From Pseudomonadota bacterium (GTDB taxonomy: Bacteria > Myxococcota_A > Polyangia > Polyangiales > Polyangiaceae), in assembly GCA_023423895.1 (NCBI GenBank), contig JAFAER010000097.1:31591-95590 (forward strand): a DNA stretch of 64,000 bases, written 5' to 3'. Both the position numbers and the translations under genes were made by a program. Every line of letters starts with the position of its first letter. Position 1 is the first letter of the stretch. Of the stretch, positions 8,319-17,547 are shown one piece after another. The notes under the pieces are model-generated. The model was not told the DNA's origin. It did no database searches and saw nothing but the letters and a program-made list of their open reading frames with translations.

Positions 8319-9386
8319 TTGAGAGCCTCGCGCCGTTGCATCCGCGCTCTGGCGGCGACGTCCGTGCTGCTCGTGGCATGCACGCCGTTGCGCGCCCGCG
8401 CCGGCGAGACGAGCGGCGTCGAGGCGATTCACTTCGAGTACGTCGCGCCGGCGGGCTGTCCGGACATGGACGGATTTCTCGGGCGGATCTCCACGTACAC
8501 GACGCGCTGGACGCTGGCGGCGCCCGGCGCGGAGGCTCGGCGTTTCGCCGTCCGCATCATGCAGCGCGAAGGGGTTCACGTGGGGCGGCTCGACGTTCGG
8601 ACGGCAACGGGCGAGACGGCCGGTCGCGACATCGAGGGCGAGAGCTGCGACGACACTGCGCTCGGTCTCGCGGTTGCGGTCGCGCTTGCGATCGATCCGC
8701 ACGCCTCGCTCCTGCCGGTCCCCGCGACCTCTGCTCCGCCCACCGAGCTCGAATCGACCGCGGACACCGCGCCATCGCCATCACCGCCTGTGCGATCCGA
8801 CGACGCGGCGGATGCTCGCGCAGTGCCGGCCGCGCGGAGCCCTTCACCGCCGTCACTTCCGGCCGTATCGGTAGGTGCGCGTGCCGAGGCGAACGGCGCC
8901 GTCTCGGGGGTGCTTGCCGTGACCGATGTCTTCGTCGAGCTCGAGTGGGCGGGCGCGCTGGCGCGTGTGCCGTCGCTCCGGCCTGCGCTCCGGGGTGGCT
9001 GGCGCAACGCGCTCACGCGATCGACCCAGGTCGGGCAGACCCGCGCGGAGGTCGACTGGACCGCGGGCTACCTCGAAGCATGTCCCGCTCGCTTCGCCGC
9101 TGCGCGGGAGCTCACGGTCGAGGCCTGCCTCGGAGCACACCTCGGCGTCCTCTCTGCGCGAGCGCCTGAGCTACGGACCGCCGGCGTGACGCGCCGGACG
9201 TGGCTCGACTACGGGGGGCTTCTCGGGGCGCGCTGGCAACCCCATCCTCATCTCTTCGTCGAGGCGGTGGCGGCCGTCTGGGCTCCGATCACCCGCGACC
9301 GGCTGCGCATCGAGCCGGACGGGCTCGTGACCCGAGCGCCTTCCGCCGGGATTTCCGCAGGTATCGGTGGCGGCTGGCGATTCTGA
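8319..9386 (+). CDS. Outer-membrane barrel candidate, cassette A
   Basis: A 355-residue exported protein at the head of cassette A. A signal sequence with possible lipobox LVAC (C21) is followed by a small domain with the motif APAGCP (43-48) and a Cys-containing helix ending ALAIDP. A Pro/Ser/Ala-rich linker leads to about 160 residues of alternating strands ending in Trp-Arg-Phe, typical of an outer-membrane beta barrel. The protein at 42066-43061 has the same layout and motifs, so the two are paralogues. TTG 8319 is the only reasonable start; TATACT at 8304-8309 is so close that the mRNA may be nearly leaderless. It ends 43 bases before the sigma gene. The function is unknown. Confidence 0.7.
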   Translation: MRASRRCIRALAATSVLLVACTPLRARAGETSGVEAIHFEYVAPAGCPDMDGFLGRISTYTTRWTLAAPGAEARRFAVRIMQREGVHVGRLDVRTATGETAGRDIEGESCDDTALGLAVAVALAIDPHASLLPVPATSAPPTELESTADTAPSPSPPVRSDDAADARAVPAARSPSPPSLPAVSVGARAEANGAVSGVLAVTDVFVELEWAGALARVPSLRPALRGGWRNALTRSTQVGQTRAEVDWTAGYLEACPARFAAARELTVEACLGAHLGVLSARAPELRTAGVTRRTWLDYGGLLGARWQPHPHLFVEAVAAVWAPITRDRLRIEPDGLVTRAPSAGISAGIGGGWRF

Positions 9387-9429
9387 GAAAAAAGGTGATC
9401 GGACGGAGGGGCGAGCTGCGTCCACGTCC

Positions 9430-10017
9430 ATGACGGCCGCCACGACCGAGCTGGTCCATACCAGCGAGGGCCTCGACTCCCTGCCGGTGAGCCGCGGGCA
9501 GGTGATGCCCTTGCGAGACATGGCGAAGCTCTACTTCGCCAACGTCTGGCGCTTTCTTCGGTCGCTCGGCGTTCCGCAGCATGCGCTCGACGACGCCACG
9601 CAGGACGTCTTCCTCGTCGCCGCGCGAAAGCTCGGCGACATCCAGGCGGGCGCGGAGAAGTCTTTCCTGTTCGGCGCGGCGGTGTTCGTCGCTCGCGAAG
9701 CGCGGCGGAAGCACGGCCGCGAAGAGCTCGCCGACGATCCGGACGACGAGTCGCGCGAACCCGCGCAGCTCTCCACGCCGGAGGACTCGCTCGGGCAGAA
9801 GCAGCAGCGCGACCTCCTCATGAGCCTCCTCGCGGGGCTCGCGGACGAGCTCCGAACGGTGTTCGTCCTCTACGAGATCGAAGGCCAGTCGATGCCCGAG
9901 ATCGCCGAGCTCCTCGGCGTGCCTGTCGGCACGGTGGCGTCGCGGCTCCGTCGCGGCCGCGAGCAGTTCGAAGCTCGCCTGCAAAGGCACCAACTGAGAA
10001 TGCGAGGCGAACAGTGA
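9430..10017 (+). CDS. ECF-type sigma factor, cassette A
   Basis: A 195-residue extracytoplasmic-function sigma factor. Region 2 spans about residues 35-100, with YFANVWRFL and DDATQDVFL (54-62). Region 4 lies at about 135-185 and ends in a helix-turn-helix, IAELLGVPVGTVASRLRR. It should direct RNA polymerase to its own operon and possibly others. ATG 9430 is chosen because it keeps a short N-terminus; a GTG at 9367 inside the preceding gene is an alternative and neither has a strong ribosome binding site. It is translationally coupled to the membrane TPR-like protein, the usual place for an anti-sigma factor. Sigma factors at 34626 and 43100 share its GVP and DD--Q-V motifs. Confidence 0.9.
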   Translation: MTAATTELVHTSEGLDSLPVSRGQVMPLRDMAKLYFANVWRFLRSLGVPQHALDDATQDVFLVAARKLGDIQAGAEKSFLFGAAVFVAREARRKHGREELADDPDDESREPAQLSTPEDSLGQKQQRDLLMSLLAGLADELRTVFVLYEIEGQSMPEIAELLGVPVGTVASRLRRGREQFEARLQRHQLRMRGEQ

Positions 10018-10751
10018 AAGGGCCCCGACGTCTGATCGAAGAGAACGAGCTCTTCGCGAGCCTGGTGGAGGACGCGCAGAAGCGCGAGCCCGACCCTCGA
10101 GCTCTGCAGAAGATGCTGGACGTTCTCGACGCGCCCGTCGCGCCCGCAAGCAGCGTGGTGCGCGGCCGAAGCCGTCCCCGCATTCCCGATCCGCGGATCG
10201 CCCTCGCGCTCGTCGGCGCCGGCGCGCTTGCGGTGCTGGGGTACTCCACGTTCGACCGCCCACGCCAGGAGACCGTCGCGCCCGTCGTCGCGACCGCCCC
10301 GCTGAGCGGGCCCGACGTGGTCGGCACGTCCCATGTCGAGCCGGCGCCCGAGGCGGTTCCATCGCTCTCGATCTCGGATCTCCCCGATTCGAAAGACGTG
10401 CCCTCGCGCGGCCGTCAGGCGGGGGCCCGCGTCGCGAGCGGACCCACGACGACGGCGACGCCCGCAACGAAGCCTTCCACAGCTCGTGAGCTCGAGCTCA
10501 TCACGCGCGCACGTGCAGCGCTGACGAGCGGCGACGGCCGCGGATGTCTCGCGGCCGTCTCGCAGCACGACGCCGAGTTCCCGGACGGGCAGTTCATGCC
10601 CGAAGCCGCAGTGATGAAGATCGAGGCGACCCATGCGAGCGGTGACCGCGCCGGAGCGCGGACGCTTGCACGCGCCTTCCTCGCGAAGAGCCCGGAGAGC
10701 CCGTACGCGGCGCGCATCCGTTCGCTCCTCGCCACGCTGGAGCAGGAGTGA
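10014..10751 (+). CDS. Membrane-anchored TPR-like protein, putative anti-sigma, cassette A
   Basis: A 245-residue protein whose GTG start overlaps the sigma stop (GTGA). The N-terminal 60 residues are charged and cytoplasmic, one membrane segment lies at about 61-79, then a low-complexity Pro/Thr/Ala linker, and the C-terminal 90 residues form TPR-like helices ending SPESPYAARIRSLLATLE. Its place after the sigma gene and its topology suit an anti-sigma factor, but no zinc-type HxxxCxxC motif is present in the cytoplasmic part. The same architecture recurs at 33799-34629 and 43699-44622. The anti-sigma role is inferred; a scaffold for the following lipoproteins is another possibility. Confidence 0.72.
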   Translation: MKGPRRLIEENELFASLVEDAQKREPDPRALQKMLDVLDAPVAPASSVVRGRSRPRIPDPRIALALVGAGALAVLGYSTFDRPRQETVAPVVATAPLSGPDVVGTSHVEPAPEAVPSLSISDLPDSKDVPSRGRQAGARVASGPTTTATPATKPSTARELELITRARAALTSGDGRGCLAAVSQHDAEFPDGQFMPEAAVMKIEATHASGDRAGARTLARAFLAKSPESPYAARIRSLLATLEQE

Positions 10752-10753
10752 CG

Positions 10754-11908
10754 ATGCGTACCGCTGGATTGATCCTCACCGCGGCGACGAGCGTTCTCGT
10801 CTTCGCTTGCGTCTCTTCCTCGCACGACGTCGTGATCGGCACGCGTCCTCCCGAGGAGGTCTTCGGCAGCGCCGACGCTGGCGAGGCGAGCGCGCCGCCG
10901 ATCACGAGCGTCGACCACGGCATGTGCCCGTCGAACGAGTGCCCCGAAGGCCGCACCACGTGCGCGAACAACCCGTATCCGTGCGGCGTCGATCTGATGT
11001 CGGACGACGAGAACTGCGGCGCGTGCGGCGTTCGCTGTCCGACGGACGACGCGTTCTCGGCGCGCTTCAAGGGCGCCATGCGCTGCGTGCAGGGCGCCTG
11101 CGAGCTCGTCTGCGCACCCACGGCTGGCGTGAGCTACGGCGACTGCAACAGCCTGGCGGAGGACGGCTGCGAGACGCCGCTCGACACCAAGGAGAACTGC
11201 GGCGCGTGCGGGAACGTCTGCGACGACGTCTGCGTGCAAGGCAAGTGCGGCTGCCCCGCCGGCCAGGAGCTCTGCGCCGACGGCCAGTGCCATGACCTGA
11301 AGTCCGAGCGGAACAACTGCGGCGCGTGCGGGAACGTCTGTCCGGCTCCGCCGTCACCGTCGCCGTACCCGGCGTCGATGCACATCGCGTTCGATTGCGT
11401 CCAGGGGCAGTGCAATACGCCGAAGTGCGCAGCTCGCTGGGGCGACTGCAACTTCGACCTCGGAGAGCCCGAGAGCGACGGCTGCGAGGCGAGCACGAGC
11501 GATCGGAACAACTGCGGCGGCTGCGGGAACGTCTGCGCGCCGGGTGAAGACTGCGTCGGTGGGCAGTGTCTCTGCCGTTGCGGCGCCATCTGCCACACGG
11601 CCATCAACACGGACCCCGACAACTGCGGCGCGTGTGGCCTCAAGTGTCCGGGCGATCGACGCTCGGTCGACTCGAAGATCGGCCTCGATCCGGCGCACGG
11701 CAAGCCGACGTGCGAGCAGGGCGCGTGCGGTTACGGCTGCAGCCCGAACTGGGGCGACTGCGACAGCGACATCGACAACGGCTGCGAGACGAACCTCCTG
11801 AGCGATCCGCTCAACTGCGGCGGCTGCGGGATCCGCTGTAACGCCGTCGTCGGCCAGGCGTGCGTCGACGGCCAGTGCCTGATGAAGGAATGTGGAGGTG
11901 TCCAGTGA
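10754..11908 (+). CDS. Cys-rich NCGxCG-repeat lipoprotein, cassette A
   Basis: A 384-residue lipoprotein with signal peptide and lipobox VFAC. It is dominated by Cys-rich modules: six copies of NCG(A/G)CGxxC, alternating with GDC-x-DGCE segments and short CVxGxC hooks. The pattern suggests disulfide-bonded, possibly calcium-binding loops on the cell surface, as in many myxobacterial repeat proteins. ATG 10754 is chosen because AGGAG ends six bases upstream; GTG 10748, overlapping the previous stop, is the alternative. The next gene starts inside its stop codon. The cassette B protein at 32576-33796 also has six such modules. The ligand is unknown. Confidence 0.85.
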   Translation: MRTAGLILTAATSVLVFACVSSSHDVVIGTRPPEEVFGSADAGEASAPPITSVDHGMCPSNECPEGRTTCANNPYPCGVDLMSDDENCGACGVRCPTDDAFSARFKGAMRCVQGACELVCAPTAGVSYGDCNSLAEDGCETPLDTKENCGACGNVCDDVCVQGKCGCPAGQELCADGQCHDLKSERNNCGACGNVCPAPPSPSPYPASMHIAFDCVQGQCNTPKCAARWGDCNFDLGEPESDGCEASTSDRNNCGGCGNVCAPGEDCVGGQCLCRCGAICHTAINTDPDNCGACGLKCPGDRRSVDSKIGLDPAHGKPTCEQGACGYGCSPNWGDCDSDIDNGCETNLLSDPLNCGGCGIRCNAVVGQACVDGQCLMKECGGVQ

Positions 11909-13110
11909 AGTCGGTCGCGACCAAGGTTGGCGCGCTGGGCTTCCTCGCGCTGCTCGGCGCGGCCGCCGCGTGCGCGGCCGCAGACGACGACGTCGAGGGG
12001 CCGCCGCCGGAGGACCAGATCAAGATCGCCGAGCCCGAGGCGGGCAGCGACGCGACCGTCGACGAAGACGATCTCGACGCGGGAGCGGACGGCGCGCTCG
12101 TCGACGCCGGACCATGCGCGGCGTCGGGCCTCTGCATCGTGCCGGCCCCCTTCGACACGCGCGTCAGCGTCATGTCGATCTCCGGCTCGGGGCCGAACGA
12201 CGTCTGGGCGGTGGGCTCGCATCGAACGATCCTCCACTACGACGGGAAGGCCTGGGAGAAGGGCGAGCTCGAGGCGGACGCCGGACGCACGTACACGCTC
12301 CGCTCCGTCTGGGCAGGGAGCGCGTCGGACGTGTGGGTCGCCGACGGGATCTACGTCCGCCACGCGAACGGATGGAACGGCGCGACCACCACCGAGTGGT
12401 CCGCCTGGATGGGCGCCTCCGGCGACACGAACGGCATCCCGACGGCGATCAGTGGCGTCCCGGGGAGGGTCTTCATCGGGCGGCAGACGACGACGGCGTT
12501 CGTTGCGCCGATCGTGGCGGCGAACGGCTGGGGAGACACCGGACCCGAAGCAAGAGAGGAGCTCACGGCGGTCCTCTACGGAAGCGGCACGGCTCCCCTC
12601 GGCGTGTGGTCGCTCGCGACGACGCGTCCCGACGAGGCGTGGGCCACGCGGCTCGGTAGCGACCGCGTCGGACGCATCTTCCTCGAAGCTCCCGGGGGTG
12701 GTGACCCGGACGCTCCAGGAACGTGGAAGATCGAGGAGTACGACAGCCGGACGTCGAAGTACCTCTACGGAGTCTGGGGGAACGACGACGCCGTGTGGCT
12801 CGTGGGCGAGGGCGGCACCGCGCGTCGCATGAAGCGCGAGAACGTCGCGTCCCGCGTCTTCGAGGTCATCCCGACCCCGGTGACGACGATCCTTCGTAGC
12901 GTCTACGGGATCGCGACGAACGACGTGTGGGCCGTCGGCGACGACGCGACGGTGATCCACTGGGACGGCACCGCTTGGTCGCGGATCGCGACGCCGTTCG
13001 ATGGGGGCTCGGAGAAGCCGACGCTCGCCTCGGTGTGGGGCAGCAGCGCGAAGGACGTCTGGATCGGAGGAAACGGGATCATGTTGCACTTCCAGGGAGC
13101 CACGCCATGA
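11905..13110 (+). CDS. Propeller-like lipoprotein 1, cassette A
   Basis: A 401-residue lipoprotein (lipobox AAAC, C23) with an acidic low-complexity spacer and then about 300 residues of blade-like repeats. Each blade carries a form of S-WG-xxDVWAVG followed by ILHYDG-W, for example NDVWAVGSHRTILHYDG and NDVWAVGDDATVIHWDG. This pattern is usually modelled as a beta propeller. It starts with GTG overlapping the preceding TGA, with GGAGG six bases upstream. The cassette B counterpart is 31365-32579. A surface binding or scaffold role is inferred; no catalytic residues are seen. Confidence 0.8.
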   Translation: MKSVATKVGALGFLALLGAAAACAAADDDVEGPPPEDQIKIAEPEAGSDATVDEDDLDAGADGALVDAGPCAASGLCIVPAPFDTRVSVMSISGSGPNDVWAVGSHRTILHYDGKAWEKGELEADAGRTYTLRSVWAGSASDVWVADGIYVRHANGWNGATTTEWSAWMGASGDTNGIPTAISGVPGRVFIGRQTTTAFVAPIVAANGWGDTGPEAREELTAVLYGSGTAPLGVWSLATTRPDEAWATRLGSDRVGRIFLEAPGGGDPDAPGTWKIEEYDSRTSKYLYGVWGNDDAVWLVGEGGTARRMKRENVASRVFEVIPTPVTTILRSVYGIATNDVWAVGDDATVIHWDGTAWSRIATPFDGGSEKPTLASVWGSSAKDVWIGGNGIMLHFQGATP

Positions 13111-14375
13111 GGCTCCTCCGCTTCATGACGATGCGGCGCGCGCTCGGTCTCGGGCTCGCGCTCCTGCCTGCCGTCGCCTGCGCGGACGGCGAAGAGAAGG
13201 TGGAGGCGCCGCCGCCTCCGCCCGAGACGCCGCCCACCGTGATCGGCGACAGCGGCACGCCGCCGGAGGTCGATGCCTCGGACGACGCGCCCATCACGGC
13301 CGTCATCGACGGCTGCAGCGAGGATGGCTTCTGCTACGAGCTGGTCCCGCGGAGCTCGCCGCTGATCGCGGTCTCTGCCTCGAGCGTCGACGACGCGTGG
13401 ATGCTGCCCGAGAGCAGCGGCGCGCTCTATCGCTGGGACGGCACGTCGATCCGACAGGTGTACGAATACGACGGCGCGCTTCCGGCGAGCATCACGTTCA
13501 CGAACGTCTGGGCGCAGACGAAAGATCGCGTGTGGGCCGCGGCGCGAGGCAGCGACAACCTCCTCGTCCTCGTGCGCCACGCCAGCCCGCCCGGCGCTGG
13601 CGGCGCGGCGACCTTCCGTGAGCTGCGGACGGACGTGGCGTGGACGTCGGGGCGAGCCGTGTGGGGCACCCCCGACGGCGACGCGCTCTGGATCGCGAAC
13701 GGGCCGGACGTCCTCCGCGTCAGCGAGGACGAGAACGGAGCCGTCGTCGAGCGCGCCTCGGTCACGAACACCGACGACGACCCGCGGGGGTTCGTGTGGA
13801 ACGGCGTCTGGGGCTTCGGACCGGGCGACGTGTACGTCGCCGGCAAGGTCTGTCCGTCGAGCCCGTGTGGGGCGTCGAGCGAAGGCGCCATCGCGCATTT
13901 CGACGGCGAGGCGTGGTCGATCACGACCGTCGCGGAGACGACCGAGCTCGCATCGTTCCGGGGCACGCCGCCGTCGGCGACGACGCGTCAGCTCTGGTAC
14001 ATGGCGCGCTCGCCGGCGATCACGTGGCAGACCGAGCTCGCGCCGGTCAGCTCCCCCGGCGTCGTCGGCGCGCCGATCTACACGCGCGGAACCAGCGAGC
14101 TGCCGGCTTGCACCAGCGCCATCGGTCAGGCCGCGAGCCCGACGACGGGCTGGTTCTCCGACGGACTCTTGCTCTGCCGCTGGACGGGGACGTCGATGGA
14201 GGCTGCACGTACGGCTGTCGACGGCCGCGTGATCGTCTCGAACGTGCGGGGGATCTGGGCCGATGGCGCGGATGACGCGTGGGTCGTCGGCACCGCGATC
14301 ACGCGACCTGGCCTTCCGTCCGCCGGCTTCGCGGCGCGGCGGACGGCGAAGACGGCTCGAGGAGAGAAGCCATGA
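13107..14375 (+). CDS. Propeller-like lipoprotein 2, cassette A
   Basis: A 422-residue lipoprotein (LPAVAC, C25) followed by a Pro-rich spacer and a CSEDGFCYELVPR segment that opens the folded part. Later repeats are degenerate propeller blades such as VWGFGPGDVYVAG with AHFDGEAW, and GIWADGADDAWVVG. It is more divergent than its upstream neighbour. Its ATG overlaps the previous stop as ATGA, and the following gene overlaps its own stop the same way. The cassette B counterpart is 30106-31368, which has the matching opening segment CNEDGWCLVPLPD. Function is unknown; a partner of the other cassette lipoproteins is likely. Confidence 0.77.
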   Translation: MRLLRFMTMRRALGLGLALLPAVACADGEEKVEAPPPPPETPPTVIGDSGTPPEVDASDDAPITAVIDGCSEDGFCYELVPRSSPLIAVSASSVDDAWMLPESSGALYRWDGTSIRQVYEYDGALPASITFTNVWAQTKDRVWAAARGSDNLLVLVRHASPPGAGGAATFRELRTDVAWTSGRAVWGTPDGDALWIANGPDVLRVSEDENGAVVERASVTNTDDDPRGFVWNGVWGFGPGDVYVAGKVCPSSPCGASSEGAIAHFDGEAWSITTVAETTELASFRGTPPSATTRQLWYMARSPAITWQTELAPVSSPGVVGAPIYTRGTSELPACTSAIGQAASPTTGWFSDGLLLCRWTGTSMEAARTAVDGRVIVSNVRGIWADGADDAWVVGTAITRPGLPSAGFAARRTAKTARGEKP

Positions 14376-15793
14376 GACTCGTTCGCGGAATCCTTCCGAT
14401 GATCCTCGGCGTGTCGTCGGTCGCGCTCGCGTGCTCGTCGTCCGACGACGCGAACACGTCGATGTCGCCGGGCACCGATGCGGGCGACGCAGCACCGCCG
14501 CCGTCTCCCACTACGCCCGATGTCGAGCCGCCGCCTCCGGATGCGGGCACGGCCGACGTCGAGCCGGCGCCGATCGGCCTCGCCTCGCGACAAGAGGTGA
14601 AGTGCACCGAGAAGCCCTGCTACGTCGCGGTCAGTGGCGTCGGTAGCGAGCACTACTGCGGCCTCCTCGACGACGGCACCGTCCGCTGCTGGGGACGCGA
14701 CACGCGGCTCCGCGGCGAGACCGATCCGGACACCGGAGCTCAGGTCGCGGACGGCGCGCTCGGACGCGGCCGCGTCGTCACCGCGGTCGAAGGCGCGACG
14801 CCTGCTCCGGTCGTCGGTCTCGCGAACGTCACGCAGATCAGCGTCGGAGCGAACCTCGGCACCTGCGCGCTCACGTCCGACGGCTCCGTCTACTGCTGGG
14901 GCCGCAACGAGTTCGGCCAGCTCGGTAAGCCCACGTCCGAGGTCCGCGTCCCGGCGCCGACGAAGGTCGAAGGGCTGCCTTCCATGTCGAAGGTCGCGCT
15001 CGGCTCCACGCTCGGCTGTGCGATCGCGAAGACCGACGGCGCGCTCTGGTGCTGGGGCACGCAGAACGGGCGCACGGGACCGAACCTGCTCACGCCGGCG
15101 CCCGGCGTGCCGTTCGCTCCTCAGGTGATGTCGACCTTCCGCGCGCCGGTGAAAGACATCGCGATCGGCGCGGTCCCCGGCGCACCGGGTTCCAACCCGA
15201 ACCAGCCGATCCCGTTCCAGGACACGATCACGGCGCTCCTCGACGACGGCGTGCTCGCCACGGTCGGTGAGCTGCCGGCCGGCCCCGTCTCCTTCCAGGA
15301 GCTCTATTCGCCAGTGCCGGTCGAGGTCGCGAACGTCGCGCGCATCGGCACGTACGGCTATCTCCGCTCCGACGGCGTCGCCCACCGCTGGGTGCCGACG
15401 GCTCGCGCGCTCTACGTCGCGAATGCCGGCACCATCGTCGATGTCGCGATTGCTGCCGGTCGTGTCCGTGGCACCGGCACGGACGTCAACAAGCTGATCG
15501 TCTACGCCGAGCAAGGCGGGATGCTGCTCGGCGACGGGAAGCTCTATCGCTGGGGACGCAACACGGCGGGCGCGCTCGGAGCGTCGCCGAACGTGATCGA
15601 CCTGCTCGAGGAGCCGATGGATGTCTCCCACGTTGCGGGCGACAAGGTCGTGTCGTTCGCGATGACGACCGCCTCGACGTGCGTGTCGCTCGTCGACGGC
15701 AAGGTGAAGTGCTGGGGGGCGAATCAGCGCGGTGAGCTCGGTCGCGGAAGCGTCGACTTCGAGTCTCACCCCGAAGCAGAGGTGATCCGATGA
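14372..15793 (+). CDS. RCC1-repeat lipoprotein, cassette A
   Basis: A 473-residue lipoprotein (lipobox ALAC near residue 21) with a Pro/Asp spacer and then RCC1-type propeller repeats. The diagnostic pattern CAL-DG-V-CWG-N--GQLG is clear in CALTSDGSVYCWGRNEFGQ and again near the end (CVSLVDGKVKCWGANQRG). Bacterial RCC1-like proteins are secreted seven-bladed propellers usually assigned to protein binding. ATG 14372 overlaps the previous stop, with GGAGAGAAG upstream. The cassette B counterpart is 28787-30109, with the same CVV/CYV opening segment. No enzymatic function is expected. Confidence 0.85.
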   Translation: MRLVRGILPMILGVSSVALACSSSDDANTSMSPGTDAGDAAPPPSPTTPDVEPPPPDAGTADVEPAPIGLASRQEVKCTEKPCYVAVSGVGSEHYCGLLDDGTVRCWGRDTRLRGETDPDTGAQVADGALGRGRVVTAVEGATPAPVVGLANVTQISVGANLGTCALTSDGSVYCWGRNEFGQLGKPTSEVRVPAPTKVEGLPSMSKVALGSTLGCAIAKTDGALWCWGTQNGRTGPNLLTPAPGVPFAPQVMSTFRAPVKDIAIGAVPGAPGSNPNQPIPFQDTITALLDDGVLATVGELPAGPVSFQELYSPVPVEVANVARIGTYGYLRSDGVAHRWVPTARALYVANAGTIVDVAIAAGRVRGTGTDVNKLIVYAEQGGMLLGDGKLYRWGRNTAGALGASPNVIDLLEEPMDVSHVAGDKVVSFAMTTASTCVSLVDGKVKCWGANQRGELGRGSVDFESHPEAEVIR

Positions 15794-17547
15794 GGCGAAT
15801 GGCTTGGGTGCTCGTTGCGCTCGGCGTGACGTTCGCGTGCAGCGAGCGTGCAGGCTTCGAGGACCAGAGTGTCCCCGCGCTGGCCGAGAAGGATGCTGGC
15901 TCCGACGTCGTCGCTGCACCTCCCGTGAGCTGCGAAGGCACCGTGCGCTGCTCACGCGACTTCCGCAAGGTGGTCGACGGCTGCGACGACTCCAAGGTCA
16001 TCGCGGAGTGCGAAGCCGGTCAAGGATGTGGCAGCGCCGTCAAGTGTGTGCCGGCATGTGATGCCGCCACCGACTCCACGATGGGCTGCGCGTTCGTCGC
16101 GCTTCCGCCGCCGCGCAACGCGCAGATGATCGGCTCGTGTTTCGGCGCCATTCTCGCGAACACGTGGGGAGTGCCTGCGCAGATCGAGGCGTCCTTCGGC
16201 GCGGACGCGATCGACGTGAAGACGCACGGCCGCTTGATCCGCACGGACGGCACCACGACCGAATACGAGGCGTTCGACGGAGAGCTGAAGCCGGGTGAGA
16301 TGGCGGCGCTCTTCCTCACCGGGCTTCCGTCCGGCGGCAGCGCGTCCGTTCGGTGCCCGGATGGCGTCGTCCCCGCCGTCCAGCAGGAGACCGCCGTGCG
16401 CGGGACGCTGCGCACGCAGACGTTCCAGATCAAGACCACCGCACCGGTGAGCGCGTACACGGTCTATCCGATCGGCGCCTCCGTCGGCTCGGCCGCCACG
16501 CTGCTGTTGCCCGTGGCGTCGTGGAAGAACGACTTCATCGTCACGAACCCCTGGGGCACGCGACGCACGTCCACGACGAGCCAGTACCCGTCGACGCACC
16601 TCCTCGCTGCAGAGGACGACACCCAGGTCACCGTCGTTCCGAACGCGCATCTCTTCGGCGGGCTGGACATCAGCGGCGCGGAGAAGGGAAAGCCGACGAC
16701 GTATCGGCTGAACCGTGGCGAACAGATCCAGCTATCGCAGGAAGACGATCTGACGGGCACGCGCGTCGGCGCAGACAAGCCGATCTCCGTGTCCGTTGGT
16801 CACGAGGCGATGGACATCCCGACCAACGTCTGCTGCTCGGACCAGTCCCAGACCGCGCTCTTCCCGCTGAAGACGTGGGGAAGCGAATACGCGATCGCGC
16901 CCTACCGCTCGCGCCGTTCGAAGGAGCTCCCCGAGGATTACCTCTATCGGATCACGGGCGCCGTCGACGGTACCGAGCTCACCTACGAGCCGAAGCCGAA
17001 GGACGCTCCGCCCGTGATCAACGCCGGTGAGTCGATCATCTTCACGAGCCAGGAGCCGTTCGTCGTGAGGAGCCAGGACGGGGCGCACCCGTTCGCGATC
17101 CACTCGTACATGACCGGCGCCCAGTACGCGGTGCTCAACGGGGACGTCGGCGATCCCGAGTTCATGACCGTCATCCCGACGGAGCAGTACCTCGGGCGCT
17201 ACGTATTCTGGGTCGATCCGACCTTCGCCAACTCGCAGCTCGTCGTCGTGCGCGTCCGCGAGGAGGGCAAGGACTTCCAGCCCGTCGTCCTCGACTGCGC
17301 CGGCACGCTCGAAGACTGGCAGCCGCTCGGCACCTCGGGCAAGTACGAATACACGCGTCCGTGGCTCAAGCGCCTCGGCAAGCCGCAGCCCTTCGGCGAG
17401 AACAAGTGCAGCGGCGGCCGACGCGAGCTCACGAGCGAAGGCCCGGTCGGCGTCAGCGTGTGGGGCACCGACTACTTCGGAAGCTACGGCTACCCGGGCG
17501 GCGCGGGCCTCCGCGTCCTCAACGCGCTCGACGTCCAGGTGAACTGA
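15790..17547 (+). CDS. IgGFc-binding-like surface lipoprotein, cassette A
   Basis: A 585-residue lipoprotein (lipobox TFAC, C17) and the last gene of cassette A. A Cys-rich N-terminal region of about 80 residues is followed by a long domain resembling the IgGFc-binding domain known from mucin-associated FCGBP and found in many bacterial surface proteins. Landmarks are AAEDDTQVTVVP, PFVVRSQDGAHPF, YVFWVDPTFANSQLVVVR and the closing VSVWGTDYFGSYGYPGGAG. The ATG overlaps the preceding stop, with AGAGGTG five bases upstream. The counterpart is 27000-28790. An adhesion-like role is inferred from the family; binding to immunoglobulin is not implied. Confidence 0.82.
   Translation: MRRMAWVLVALGVTFACSERAGFEDQSVPALAEKDAGSDVVAAPPVSCEGTVRCSRDFRKVVDGCDDSKVIAECEAGQGCGSAVKCVPACDAATDSTMGCAFVALPPPRNAQMIGSCFGAILANTWGVPAQIEASFGADAIDVKTHGRLIRTDGTTTEYEAFDGELKPGEMAALFLTGLPSGGSASVRCPDGVVPAVQQETAVRGTLRTQTFQIKTTAPVSAYTVYPIGASVGSAATLLLPVASWKNDFIVTNPWGTRRTSTTSQYPSTHLLAAEDDTQVTVVPNAHLFGGLDISGAEKGKPTTYRLNRGEQIQLSQEDDLTGTRVGADKPISVSVGHEAMDIPTNVCCSDQSQTALFPLKTWGSEYAIAPYRSRRSKELPEDYLYRITGAVDGTELTYEPKPKDAPPVINAGESIIFTSQEPFVVRSQDGAHPFAIHSYMTGAQYAVLNGDVGDPEFMTVIPTEQYLGRYVFWVDPTFANSQLVVVRVREEGKDFQPVVLDCAGTLEDWQPLGTSGKYEYTRPWLKRLGKPQPFGENKCSGGRRELTSEGPVGVSVWGTDYFGSYGYPGGAGLRVLNALDVQVN

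Noticed and set aside
14126..15955. A 609-codon open frame on the minus strand opposite the RCC1 gene
   Set aside because: The plus strand has clear RCC1 repeats, a lipobox and coupled starts; the minus frame has no motif.
15790..17547. IgGFc-binding-like gene as recent transfer from an animal
   Set aside because: Codon use and GC match the neighbours, it sits inside a coupled operon with a paralogue in the window, and bacterial members of the family are common.
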